NCBI RefSeq assembly: GCF_000403645.1
Contig: NC_021313.1
Span: forward strand, 1,569,014-1,633,013
DNA: 64,000 nt
DNA from: Salinarchaeum sp. Harcht-Bsk1
GTDB taxonomy: Archaea; Halobacteriota; Halobacteria; Halobacteriales; Salinarchaeaceae
Direction of reading: 5' to 3'
The notes beneath the pieces were generated by a model. It worked only from the letters and a program-made list of their open reading frames with translations, was not told where the DNA came from and searched no databases. This document shows, in pieces, positions 35,259-43,451 of the stretch (position 1 is its first letter; each line of letters starts with the position of its first letter). The position numbers were made by a program, and so were the translations under genes.

Positions 35259-35762
35259 TCGGAAGCCCCCTCCCGCTCGCGGCACCTCACTCGTTGCGCT
35301 CCTCGCTCGCAATCGCTCGCTGTGGTGCTTACGTCGTGACGTGCCGCGAGCGGTCGGCCTCTTCCGGAGCCCCACCCGGAGAATATGTCGGATCTCCCGA
35401 TACCTCGGCGGGGTGCAGTGGCGCGCGTTTCGCGGCGGACCGGAGGTCCGTCGCGTAGCGTGCGAGGGACGACCGAGCGTAGTCCTCGTGAGCGAAGCGA
35501 ACGAGGGCCCGGAAGTCGCAGCCCGCGAGCGAAGCGAGCAGGAACGTCTTGCGGCGCGAGGGAGGAGGTTGGGGAGGACTGAGGTGCGGTTGCGGGGGGA
35601 CTTCGAAAGGGGCCGGGCGTTGACGGGCTACGCCCGTCTGCTCGGGAGAGCTTCGCTCTCCCGGCGGTTGGTCGTTCCCGGGCGACGTAAGCACCGCAGG
35701 CGAGCGTCGCGAAGCCGAGGAGGCAGTGAGCCCCGGAATGTCGAGCGTCCGGGGGCTTTCGG
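35259..35762. repeat. dispersed palindromic element, copy C
   Basis: The longest and most diverged copy is about 504 bp and is oriented opposite to A and B. Its ends are TCGGAAGCCCCCTCCCGCTC and GGGGGCTTTCGG. The left arm CGAGCGGTCGGCCTCTTCCG (35347-35377) faces a degenerate right arm with CGAAAGGGGCCGGGCG (35594-35622). Extra mini-hairpins are inserted: CGGACC-GGA-GGTCCG (35436-35450), GACGGGC-TAC-GCCCGTC (35622-35638) and CGGGAGAGC-TTC-GCTCTCCCG (35643-35663). It lies about 110 bp upstream of ileS. Confidence 0.8.
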
Positions 35763-35815
35763 GGATCCGAAAGCCGAGGAGTCAACCCAGTGAATACTGG
35801 AACCGAACTCGAATC

Positions 35816-37267
35816 TCAGTCGTCAGCGGGCTCCTCGGGGTGCACGCCCTCAGAATCCACGAACTCGGGCAGATCGGGAACGGAACTCGTGTCGTGGGTC
35901 CCCGCAGGCGGCAGATTCACCTCCGCAGCGGCAGAGGCGTCCAGATCGGTCCGATTCTCGATCGCGTCCATCTCCCCGTCCGCGACGTCCCGCGCGTCCT
36001 GATCGATCCGCATCGAGCAGAACTCGACGCCGCACATCGAGCAGAAGCGCGCTTCCTTGTAGTTGTCACCGGGCAATGTCTGGTCGTGGTAGTCCTGCGC
36101 GCGCTTCGGGTCGAGGGCGAGGTCGAACTGCCGGCGCCAGTCGAACTCGTAGCGGGCCTCCGAGAGGGCGTCGTCCCAGTCTCTGGCACCAGGAAGCCCG
36201 TTCGCGACGTCCGCCGCGTGCGCGGCGATCCGATACGCCGCGAGCCCCTCGCGGACGTCCTCCTCGTCGGGCAATCCGAGGTGCTCCTTCGGCGTGACGT
36301 AGCAGAGCATTGCCGCGCCGGCCCGCCCCGCTTCCGTCGCGCCGATAGCACTCGTGACGTGGTCGTATCCCGGCGCGACGTCGGTGACCAGCGGGCCGAG
36401 GACGTAGAACGGCGCGCCGTCGCAGACCTCCTGCTGGCGCTCGACGTTGTCGGCGATCTCGTGCATCGGGACGTGGCCGGGGCCCTCGACCATCACTTGC
36501 ACGCCGTGGTCCCACGCCGTCCGCGTGAGCTCGCCGAGCGTCTCCAGCTCCGCGAACTGCGCCTCGTCGCTGGCGTCGGCCAAACTGCCTGGCCGCAGCC
36601 CGTCTCCGAGCGAGAACGTCACGTCGTGCTCGGCGAAAATCTCGCAAATCTCCTCGAACTTCGCGTAGAGCGGATTCTGCATCCCGTTCTCCTCGATCCA
36701 CTGCGCGAGGATCGAGCCGCCGCGCGAGACGATCCCGGTCGTGCGGCCGTCGGTGAGCGGGAGGTGCTCCATCAGCACGCCCGCGTGGATCGTCATGTAG
36801 TCGACGCCCTGCTCGGCGTGCTTCTCGATCACGTCGAGGAGGAGTTCGTGGGTCATCTCCTCGGGACTGCCGGCCTCCTTTACCGCCTCGTAGATCGGAA
36901 CGGTCCCGACGGGCACCGGTGAGTACTCGACGTTCGTCTCGCGGATCTCGTCGAGGTTGGAGCCGGTCGAGAGGTCCATCACCGTGTCCGCACCGTAGTG
37001 GACGGCGGTGTGGAGCTTGCGGAGTTCGCCCTGGAGGTCGCTCGTCGTCTCCGAGTTCCCGATGTTGGCGTTGACCTTCGTCGAAAATTCGCGGCCGATG
37101 ATCATCGGGTCGAGCGAGTCGTGGCCGTGGTTGCTCGGGATGACGGCCTGGCCCTCGGCGACCTGCTCGCGGACGAACTCGGGATCGCGGTTCTCGCGCT
37201 CGGCGACGCGCTCCATCGCCGGTGTACTCTCGCCGTCGCGGGCACGCTGCAGCTGGGTTCGGGGCAT
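35816..37267 (-). CDS. thiC: phosphomethylpyrimidine synthase
   Basis: The 483-residue radical-SAM enzyme turns aminoimidazole ribotide into the HMP phosphate half of thiamine. The family cluster-binding motif [11 protein letters not shown] (C-x2-C-x4-C) lies near residue 410. Conserved blocks include [54 protein letters not shown] and [11 protein letters not shown]. No TPP riboswitch is visible, and the promoter is so close to the ATG that there is almost no leader. Control is more likely at the direct repeats over the promoter. Confidence 0.97.
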   Translation of the reverse strand: MPRTQLQRARDGESTPAMERVAERENRDPEFVREQVAEGQAVIPSNHGHDSLDPMIIGREFSTKVNANIGNSETTSDLQGELRKLHTAVHYGADTVMDLSTGSNLDEIRETNVEYSPVPVGTVPIYEAVKEAGSPEEMTHELLLDVIEKHAEQGVDYMTIHAGVLMEHLPLTDGRTTGIVSRGGSILAQWIEENGMQNPLYAKFEEICEIFAEHDVTFSLGDGLRPGSLADASDEAQFAELETLGELTRTAWDHGVQVMVEGPGHVPMHEIADNVERQQEVCDGAPFYVLGPLVTDVAPGYDHVTSAIGATEAGRAGAAMLCYVTPKEHLGLPDEEDVREGLAAYRIAAHAADVANGLPGARDWDDALSEARYEFDWRRQFDLALDPKRAQDYHDQTLPGDNYKEARFCSMCGVEFCSMRIDQDARDVADGEMDAIENRTDLDASAAAEVNLPPAGTHDTSSVPDLPEFVDSEGVHPEEPADD

Positions 37268-37272
37268 GAATC

Positions 37273-37298
37273 ACTAGGTTGTATTACTAGGTGATAAA
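37273..37298 (-). promoter_or_regulatory. thiC promoter with two ACTAGGT boxes
   Basis: Plus-strand ACTAGGT occurs at 37273-37279 and 37286-37292, 13 bp apart from start to start. They lie between the thiC ATG and a minus-strand TTTATC box (about 37293-37298) centred 28 bases upstream. The repeats cover the core promoter and start site, the place for a repressor such as the archaeal ThiR regulator (inference). Confidence 0.5.
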
Positions 37299-37357
37299 CC
37301 TGATTCTCCGGTGCTGTCGTCACGTTTACCCGACCGGACCGTGGGCAGACGGACAAC

Positions 37358-37678
37358 GTGTCCCTCCAGACCGTCTTCGATCGCCACAGGTTCGGGTTGT
37401 ACTACGGCTCGCTGGTCCTCGTCGGCCTCTCCATCCTCGCCGGCCAGTTCCCGGCACTGCTCGCGGCGTCGAGTCCCAGCGACGTCTCGCCGCTCGCGGC
37501 CGTCCTCGCGGTGGGCGGACTCGTTCTCGCGACGACCAGCGCCTGGGAAGCGCTCCACAGCGACCGCGCGGAGTGGGAGGCCGATCAGGACGAAGGACGG
37601 ATCCTCGTCGCGGTGACCATCGGCTTCGGGGCGCTGGTCGCCGGCGTGTTCGTCTACGTTCTTCTCACGGGCGTCTGA
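37358..37678 (+). CDS. small three-helix membrane protein
   Basis: The 106-residue protein starts at a GTG (V/MSLQTVFDRHRFGLYYG). It has three hydrophobic segments at about 16-36, 45-62 and 84-104 (VAVTIGFGALVAGVFVYVLL). A polar loop SDRAEWEADQDEG joins the last two. No family is recognised. It is divergent from thiC and begins a run of three small membrane genes on the plus strand. Confidence 0.65.
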   Translation: MSLQTVFDRHRFGLYYGSLVLVGLSILAGQFPALLAASSPSDVSPLAAVLAVGGLVLATTSAWEALHSDRAEWEADQDEGRILVAVTIGFGALVAGVFVYVLLTGV

Positions 37679-37807
37679 GCGGGACAGCGAAGCGGCCTGG
37701 CTCTCGCGTCTCACGGTATCGACGTCGTTCGGAGGACCGCCGGAGCAGCGCTGCACGTCTGGTTCGCGCCTCCTAACAATTGCCCTCCCAACCCGGTGTT
37801 CGAGCAC

Positions 37808-38068
37808 ATGGCATACGACGGTCTGCGGCCGCTCGCGGACTTCGGCACGCGATCGCTGGTGACCCACGCGATCATGGTCGTGACGCTGCTCGGCGCGGTC
37901 GTCTCGGCGTTCGTCCTCGAGGGCGAGGTCGGGCTCGTCTCGTTCGTCGCGTTCGTGAACTTCACCGCAGGCGTCTGGATCTGCCAGTCGATCCACTCGC
38001 TGGGCAACGCCTACGCAGGCGGCGAGTACCAGGGCGTCATCCAGACGTTGCGGGAGCGGGGGCGCTGA
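37808..38068 (+). CDS. small membrane protein of unknown function
   Basis: An 86-residue protein beginning MAYDGLRPLADFGTRSLVTH has two hydrophobic stretches, about residues 18-38 and 41-60. A conserved-looking end follows: SIHSLGNAYAGGEYQGVIQTL. A GTG four codons upstream is an alternative start. No function is known. It is tandem with the next small membrane gene, 12 bp away, and probably co-transcribed with it. Confidence 0.65.
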   Translation: MAYDGLRPLADFGTRSLVTHAIMVVTLLGAVVSAFVLEGEVGLVSFVAFVNFTAGVWICQSIHSLGNAYAGGEYQGVIQTLRERGR

Positions 38069-38080
38069 GGTGGGTCGATC

Positions 38081-38299
38081 ATGAGCGACGAACCCGCTTT
38101 CGACGTCGGCCGCCTCGCCCGGATCCTGACGCTCATCGCCGTCGTCACGGCGATCTTTCTGCTGACTGCGTCCTGGCAGCTGGAGGGGGCGACCTTGCAG
38201 GTCGGCGCCGTCGCGATCGGTGCCGTCGCGGTGGTCACGGCGATCACTGGCTTCCTGATCGCCGGCGGAGCCGCCTACGACGAAGCCCAGCGACTGTAA
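38081..38299 (+). CDS. small two-helix membrane protein
   Basis: The 72-residue protein (MSDEPAFDVGRLARILTLIA) has hydrophobic helices at about 16-33 and 42-62, each bounded by charged ends, and a short tail YDEAQRL. It follows the previous membrane gene by 12 bp and ends shortly before the convergent TrmB-sensor-like gene. It may form a small membrane complex with its neighbour (inference). Confidence 0.65.
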   Translation: MSDEPAFDVGRLARILTLIAVVTAIFLLTASWQLEGATLQVGAVAIGAVAVVTAITGFLIAGGAAYDEAQRL

Positions 38300-38338
38300 G
38301 CGAGCGCGGCACGGTCAGCGTGGACGCCGTACGCCGTC

Positions 38339-39085
38339 TCACATCGCCCGGAGCGTCCCCGAAACCGCCTTGACGTCTTCGAGATAGGCACCTGGACCGC
38401 CGACGGTGGTCCGTCCGGTGTCGGTCCGCAACACCAGGGTGCTCTGGAGCGACACCGCGCTATCGGCCGGTGAGAGCAGGGCCTGCGTGGCGTCGATGAC
38501 CGGCCCTTCGATCTCGTCCCGGTCCTCCGACGGGACAGGTTCGACGGTCGCGACGATCGGCGTCGCCTGCCGGAGGTGAACGGCCGCGTCGATCACCAGC
38601 CCGCGAACGTCGTCCGAGGAGACCGGCAGCGCCGGCGGCTCGGGGCTGTGCGTCTCGACGCCAGCCCGCCAGTAGTTGCCCACCAGGTGGCCGTAGAGTG
38701 CGTACGCGATGTCGCGGTTGTGGACGATCGACGCGCGGAGGGCCGGATCGTCCGCGACCAGGAGTTCTGGATCCCCGTACAGCCCGTGGAGGTCGTCGAC
38801 GACGCAGTACATCGGAACGATGCGTTCGGTCTGTCTCGCGATCGAGGCGATCGGTTCGAAGTCGGTGACGGGGTCGACCACCGTGTGGCAGTCGTACACC
38901 AGGAGTACCACCAGCGCGTCCCGGTCCCGGGCGGCCTCGAGTTCCGGACGGATCGCGTCGAGGTACGCTTCGTGGATCGACACGACTGCCGAGTGCTCCG
39001 CCCCGTCGAGGAGCGAACGCACGCGATCCAGGGCGTCCCCGGGATCGGACACGCACGACAGTTCGGTGGACTCCCCGGGGAACAT
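38339..39085 (-). CDS. stand-alone TrmB-type sensor domain without helix-turn-helix (paralogue 1)
   Basis: The 248-residue soluble protein (MFPGESTELSCVSDPGDALDRV...) has a Rossmann-like start with AEHSAVVSIHEAYLDAIRPEL and VVLLVYDC. Then come HNRDIAYALYGHLVGNYWRAG and a C-terminal beta segment (GGPGAYLEDVKAVSGTLRAM). The order resembles the effector-binding half of TrmB regulators, which normally bears an N-terminal winged helix. None is present here. The same architecture recurs at 51377-52129. It may sense a sugar-like or other ligand and act through a partner; this is an inference. The C-terminus is at 38339, convergent with the small membrane genes. Confidence 0.6.
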   Translation of the reverse strand: MFPGESTELSCVSDPGDALDRVRSLLDGAEHSAVVSIHEAYLDAIRPELEAARDRDALVVLLVYDCHTVVDPVTDFEPIASIARQTERIVPMYCVVDDLHGLYGDPELLVADDPALRASIVHNRDIAYALYGHLVGNYWRAGVETHSPEPPALPVSSDDVRGLVIDAAVHLRQATPIVATVEPVPSEDRDEIEGPVIDATQALLSPADSAVSLQSTLVLRTDTGRTTVGGPGAYLEDVKAVSGTLRAM

Positions 39086-39892
39086 ACCCCGCGTAGGGCG
39101 GACCGGCCTTTGAACGTACGTACCAGTTGGACAGGGCGGTGAGCGGCCGGTCGGAGTCGCTCGATCCACCGAATCGCCCGGTTCATCGACCGACGTGTGC
39201 CGTGTGAACGCGCCCCAATCTATCACAAATTTTAATATTACACCGATAACAGTGATGCATAGCTTCGACGCCTGCGCCGAGCGGGCGTCCGAGGTGTCCC
39301 ACATGACGACCGTACCCCAGACCCGCTGTGGCCGGCACGCTGCCATGGCAGCCGCAGGCACGCCACTATTTGCCGGCGGGTATGCTGGGGCAGTCGTCCC
39401 AACCGGGGTCGCATCTCACAAGGGTGCTGCGCCGGCTATTCACTCGGGGAATCTTGCCCCGATTGCCTGGCACACCCATCTTCGGTCCCGCAATCGCGTC
39501 GCCACGGTCGTCACGCCCGCGGCGTGACGGGACCCACGTTCGCCCCGGAGCGGGCGAGCGCTGACGACTTCTCCGCGTCGGTCCGACCGACCAGCCGCCG
39601 AGTCCCATAGTCCGCTCGGCAGCCACCCATTCGGTCCTCGCCGACGCGCGTCGCCACTCCCGAGCCAGCGGTCCGTGCTGGGCCCTCCGGCCCAGCCGGT
39701 CGGTCGCCGGCCGTTCGTCTGGATCACCTGCGGCCGGTTTGCCGACCGGTGCAACGGGGCCGCACTCCGATGGCGACGCTTCCACGAGCACCCGTTCCGG
39801 AGCCGCTCCTGCTTCGCGTCCGGAACTGCCCCTGCTGTTCGGATCCCCGGGCCGTGCCCGGCTGGCGCGCGTTCGACTCGCGCTGGGGGCCT
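39086..39892. other. gene-poor stretch, no confident gene
   Basis: About 800 bp contain no frame with the acidic, high-GC3 codon pattern of the neighbours. An AT-rich TTTTAATATTA run (39229-39239) could be a promoter for a short frame starting MHSFDACAERA at 39255 and ending at 39527. That frame has no acidic bias, so it is left as a possibility. A hairpin CGTCACGC-CCGC-GGCGTGACG lies near 39508-39530. Confidence 0.4.
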
Positions 39893-40201
39893 ATGGCATG
39901 CAGCCAGCAAGCGGTCGACGCACGCGTCGATTGCACGGTCAGAGTAGCGCGCGACGCCGACGGCACGCTCGCCGACGGCGCCGAGACACAGCTCGCCCGC
40001 GTCGAGGGCGTCGAGGTCGTCGAACCCGTCGACGTCGCGGGTCTGACGCCACGGCTCAACGACCTCGCAGTCGACGTCCAGGCCAGGGTCCGCGTCGTCG
40101 ACGAGCGGCGTCGGGACGACGAGCCCCCCGACGAACTCGTCAGACAGCGGCTCGCTGACGGCTTCGGCGTGGACGTCTCGGAGGTGGCAGTGCAACGCTG
40201 A
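39893..40201 (+). CDS. small acidic haloarchaeal protein of unknown function
   Basis: A 102-residue frame begins MACSQQAVDARVDCTVRVARD. It is rich in short strands and acidic residues, with D, E and V codons ending in C or G as in the rest of the genome: VEGVEVVEPVDVAGL, NDLAVDVQARVRVVDERRRD and a C-terminal GFGVDVSEVAVQR. An upstream extension in the same frame has an arginine-rich bias and was not used. No promoter is obvious and I do not recognise a family. Confidence 0.5.
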   Translation: MACSQQAVDARVDCTVRVARDADGTLADGAETQLARVEGVEVVEPVDVAGLTPRLNDLAVDVQARVRVVDERRRDDEPPDELVRQRLADGFGVDVSEVAVQR

Positions 40202-40303
40202 TCGGGCGACGCGGCAGGATGTAAGCCGAGAGGGCGACGGATCGGGGTTTTCGCCAATCGATCGGCGCAGCGGGATTCCCACGAGCGAGCGGCGGCGACG
40301 TGG

Positions 40304-41236
40304 TTACTCCCCGGTCGGTGCTGCGATCGCACCGTCGACGCGGAGGCGAACGACGACGCCGTCGGGATCGGACGCGACGACGAGGCCGGACGCCGTCGCC
40401 TCCCCGTCACCGAATCGATCGACGGCGACTCCTGACGCTTCGAGCCGATCGGCCGCGGCGTCGAGCGCCGCGTCGTCGGGCACGACCACCTCGAACCACC
40501 CGAGTCCGGGCGAATCCGGACTCGCGGGCGCCGAGCGGCGGCGCCAGGTGTTCGCGCCGACGTGGTGGTGGTAGTCGCCCGCCGCGAGGAACAGCGCCTG
40601 CTCGCCCATGCGCTGCCGGAGATTCGTGCCGAGCGCGTCGGCGTAGAAGTCGTTCGTCGCGTCGAGGTCGGTCACCTCCAGGTGGACGTGGCCGATCGTC
40701 GTGCCGGCAGGCAGCGGCGCGTCGGCGGGGTCGTCGCCGGCGAGCGCGACCAGCGCGTCGAGGTCCAGCGGGTCGGTCACCATCTCGACCCGGCCGTCGG
40801 GTGCGAGCGGCCACTCCGCCTTCGGGCGATCTGCGTAGAGTTCGAGGCCGTTTCCCTCGGGATCGCGCAGGTAGACCGCCTCGCTGACGCCGTGGTCCGC
40901 GGCGCCGTCGAGCAGGTCTCGCTCGCGACAGCGGACGATCGCAGCGCCGAGTGACGGTCGGTTCGGAACGCGGATCGCGACGTGGTAGAGCCCCGCTTCG
41001 TCGGGGGATCGCGAGGGTGCGTCGGGGGCTTCCTCGAGGACGAGCAGCGCGTCGCCGCCGGCGCCGAGAACCGCTCGGTCGCCCTCGGGAGCGGGCACGA
41101 CGTCCGGGACGGCCGCCGGATCGAGTCGCTCGAATCCGAGGACGTCCACGTAGAAGGCCGTCGTATCCGCGAGATCAGCGACGCGAAGGGCGACGCGACC
41201 GATGCCGGTCGCAGCGGGGAGGGCGTCGGAGTCCAT
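40304..41236 (-). CDS. two-domain VOC (glyoxalase/extradiol-dioxygenase-like) protein
   Basis: The 310-residue protein has two VOC halves. The first (about 13-145) has GRVALRVADLADTTAFYVDVLG, LYHVAIRVPNRP and YLRDPEGNGLELY. The second (about 185-305) has GHVHLEVTDLDATNDFYADALG, DYHHHVGANTWRRR and a FEVVVPDDAA strand. The histidines and glutamate form the metal pattern of catechol 2,3-dioxygenase-like VOC proteins. The substrate is unknown. It lies downstream of the enolase-superfamily gene on the same strand (66 bp), so they may be one unit. Confidence 0.85.
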   Translation of the reverse strand: MDSDALPAATGIGRVALRVADLADTTAFYVDVLGFERLDPAAVPDVVPAPEGDRAVLGAGGDALLVLEEAPDAPSRSPDEAGLYHVAIRVPNRPSLGAAIVRCRERDLLDGAADHGVSEAVYLRDPEGNGLELYADRPKAEWPLAPDGRVEMVTDPLDLDALVALAGDDPADAPLPAGTTIGHVHLEVTDLDATNDFYADALGTNLRQRMGEQALFLAAGDYHHHVGANTWRRRSAPASPDSPGLGWFEVVVPDDAALDAAADRLEASGVAVDRFGDGEATASGLVVASDPDGVVVRLRVDGAIAAPTGE

Positions 41237-41302
41237 ATCGGACGGAGGGCCCGGACGCGGAAAACCGATCGGGCCGGCGGCCCCACGGACTCGCAATTCC
41301 GA

Positions 41303-42508
41303 TCAGGCAGGATCCAGCAGCGTCTCGCCTGCGGCCATGTGCGCCTCCACGGCGTCCAGATCCAGCGTGACGCCGAGCCCGGGCGCCTCGGGTACCGGGA
41401 TCGCGCCGTCCTCGATGATGCCGTCCTCCTCGACGAAGTCCGCCCAGTGCTCGTCGTCGCGGCCGTGGAACTCGATCGCGAGGAACGTCGGGATGGCCGC
41501 CGCGACGTGAGCGCCCGCGACGGTCCCCAGCGGCGAGGAGACGTTGTGCATCGCGACGGGGAGGTAGTAGTCGTCGGCCAGCCGCGCGGCGTCGACGGAC
41601 TCGCGCATGCCGCCGAACTTCGGGACGTCGGGCTGGAGCACGTCGACGGCCTGCTCCTCGATCAACTGGCGGACGCCGAAGGTCCGGTAGCGGTTCTCGC
41701 CGGCGCAGATCGTCGTGTCCGTCGCCCGGGTGAGTTCGCGCTGGACGTCGAGGTTTTCGGGCGGCACCACGTCCTCCAGCCACCAGACGTCGTAGGGTTC
41801 GATGGCGTTCGCGAGCCGGATCGCGGAGTCGCGGTCGTAGCGCCAGTGGCAGTCGTAGGCGACGTTGACGTCCTCGGGGACCGCCTCGTCGACCGCTTCG
41901 ACGACCTGGCGGCGGTACTCGACGGCGCGGGAATCGAGCTGGCGGTTTCGCTGGTCGCGCTCGAAGCGGTGGTCCGCGTCGAGGTCGAACTTGAGCGCGT
42001 CGAACCCGTCGGCGACGGCTGCCTCGGCGGACCGCGCGTAGGCCTCCGGGGCGTACAGGTCCGCCTCGGCGTCCTTGCCCTCCCCGCGCTGGGCGGCGGT
42101 CTGGTGAATGCCGGCGTGGCAGTCGGCGTAGACTCTGGCTTCCTCGCGGTACTGGCCGCCGAGCAGCCGGTGAGCCGGTTCCTCGATCACCTTCCCAGCG
42201 AGGTCGTACAGCGCGAGGTCGAGCCCGGAGATCGCCGAGGCCGTGACCCCGGCCTCCGAGCCGAGGTGCTGGCTGGACTCGAAGCACCGATCGACCAGCA
42301 TATCGACGTCGCGGGGATCCTCGCCGACCAGGCGGTCCGCGAGGTGCTCGACGACGTCGCCGATACCCGGCCCCCAGTAGCACTCGCCATCGCCGACGAG
42401 GCCGGCGTCGGTGTAGAGCCGGACGAAGGTCCAGGACCAGTCGGCGTCGACCTGCGTCGTCTGCACGTCCGTGATCTCGACGTCGCTAGCGCGTTCGGCG
42501 CCGGTCAT
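41303..42508 (-). CDS. enolase-superfamily sugar-acid dehydratase or racemase
   Basis: The 401-residue protein is of the mandelate-racemase/muconate-lactonising type. The capping domain (to about 130) is followed by a barrel with FDALKFDLDAD, YDCHWRYD (first metal acid), WWLEDVVPPENLD (second metal acid), ICAGENRYR (third) and LPVAMHNVSSPLG (the catalytic histidine region). Sugar-acid dehydratases such as galactonate, gluconate or xylonate enzymes belong here, but the specific acid cannot be read from sequence. Its neighbours are a VOC protein and, across element D, an RraA-like protein. Confidence 0.85.
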   Translation of the reverse strand: MTGAERASDVEITDVQTTQVDADWSWTFVRLYTDAGLVGDGECYWGPGIGDVVEHLADRLVGEDPRDVDMLVDRCFESSQHLGSEAGVTASAISGLDLALYDLAGKVIEEPAHRLLGGQYREEARVYADCHAGIHQTAAQRGEGKDAEADLYAPEAYARSAEAAVADGFDALKFDLDADHRFERDQRNRQLDSRAVEYRRQVVEAVDEAVPEDVNVAYDCHWRYDRDSAIRLANAIEPYDVWWLEDVVPPENLDVQRELTRATDTTICAGENRYRTFGVRQLIEEQAVDVLQPDVPKFGGMRESVDAARLADDYYLPVAMHNVSSPLGTVAGAHVAAAIPTFLAIEFHGRDDEHWADFVEEDGIIEDGAIPVPEAPGLGVTLDLDAVEAHMAAGETLLDPA

Positions 42509-42621
42509 GCCGCGTGCGTTTCGGGAGGAGTGGCTTGAAGCTCCGGGCAGCGGAGAAGCGCGGTGTGGGCGGGGAGGCACGAAGTGAGCGGAGAAGCGCG
42601 GATTCCGTGGAGCGACCTGGC

Positions 42622-42786
42622 CTACACGCGGAGGAGACGGAGGACGAACATCGCAGAGAGCGTGGCGAAGCCGACGGCGACGAAGAGGAGGAAGCCGCTG
42701 CCGAGCGCGAGGCTGATCGCGACGAAGACGAGGCTGATCCCCGCGACGACGGCGATCGCGAGGGCCTTCTGGCCGAGCGTCGTCAT
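42622..42786 (-). CDS. very small two-helix membrane protein
   Basis: A 54-residue frame, MTTLGQKALAIAVVAGISLV..., has two hydrophobic helices (about 8-28 and 29-48) ending LRLLRV. The upstream extension through the intergenic region has a non-acidic, cysteine-rich composition and was rejected. Similar single-gene mini-membrane proteins are common in haloarchaea. The function is unknown. It lies upstream of the dehydratase gene on the same strand. Confidence 0.6.
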   Translation of the reverse strand: MTTLGQKALAIAVVAGISLVFVAISLALGSGFLLFVAVGFATLSAMFVLRLLRV

Positions 42787-42882
42787 GCGAACGGAGGATT
42801 TCGCGGGTGAGTGGTAGTAGTATCGGAACCGGATTTGGCCGGAATAATCGGAGGCCGGGGATCGGCAGGAGCATCGAACTGC

Positions 42883-43359
42883 TTGGAAGCCCCCTCCCGC
42901 TCGCCCGATTACACTCGCTGCGCGCTTCACTCAGTCGCTAGCGCTCCCTCGCTGCAGTGCTTGCTTCGTCTAAACGGGCGAGCGGTCGGCCCCTTCCAGT
43001 CCCACCCCGTTGATTTTCCACAGGTTCGCGAAACTTCGGTGGATCACGTCGGCGCGCGCTAACCGATGGCTGCGAGCCCCGAAACGGGCGAGCAGCCAAT
43101 CGCAGACATCGTGCGAGGGCCGAGCGATGCTGGACCGGAGGTCCAGCAAGTCTGAGGCTTCGCCTCAGGCAACGCAGCGGTGAGCGAAGCGAACCCGAGC
43201 AGCGCAGAAGGTTGGGGAGGTATGAGGCGTCTGGGTGGGCATCGAAAGGGGCCGATCGCTCCGGGAAGCCCGGCGGAGTAAGCACTGGAATGAGCGAACG
43301 GAGTGAGCGAATGAAGCGCGCAACGAGCCGCGCGACTGGAGCGATCGGGGGCTTTCGAA
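42883..43359. repeat. dispersed palindromic element, copy D
   Basis: This copy of about 477 bp is oriented opposite to A and B. Its left end TTGGAAGCCCCCTCCCGCTC is almost the reverse complement of the right end of A. The inner arms are at 42979-43007 (CGAGCGGTCGGCCCCTTCCA...) and 43233-43261. The core, read in reverse, keeps the CCTCCCCAGCCTTCTGCGCT-type block and the CAATCGCAGACATCGTGCGA block of A. It bears two inserted hairpins, CTGGACC-GGA-GGTCCAG (43130-43146) and CTGAGGC-TTC-GCCTCAG (43152-43168). It lies between divergent genes. Confidence 0.88.
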
Positions 43360-43451
43360 GGTCGCCGAAACCCAACTTCTGATTCGCTCATACTCCTCCC
43401 CGTTCTGCCGACCCCCACAGAACCAAATGGCCACTCGCCGACGGAATCGCC

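Noticed and set aside
37268-37357. TPP riboswitch before thiC
   Set aside because: The TATA box lies only about 28 bases from the ATG, so there is no room for a leader aptamer, and no THI-box sequence is visible.
39195-39527. Plus-strand frame of 110 codons after the AT-rich box
   Set aside because: It has weak codon use and no acidic bias; only a TATA-like run speaks for it. It is mentioned as a possibility in the region entry.
42537-42602. Short direct repeat GAGCGGAGAAGCGCGG near the dehydratase start as an operator
   Set aside because: The two copies lie 41 bp apart in GC-rich sequence beyond the start region. The pattern is common in this composition and no other support was seen.
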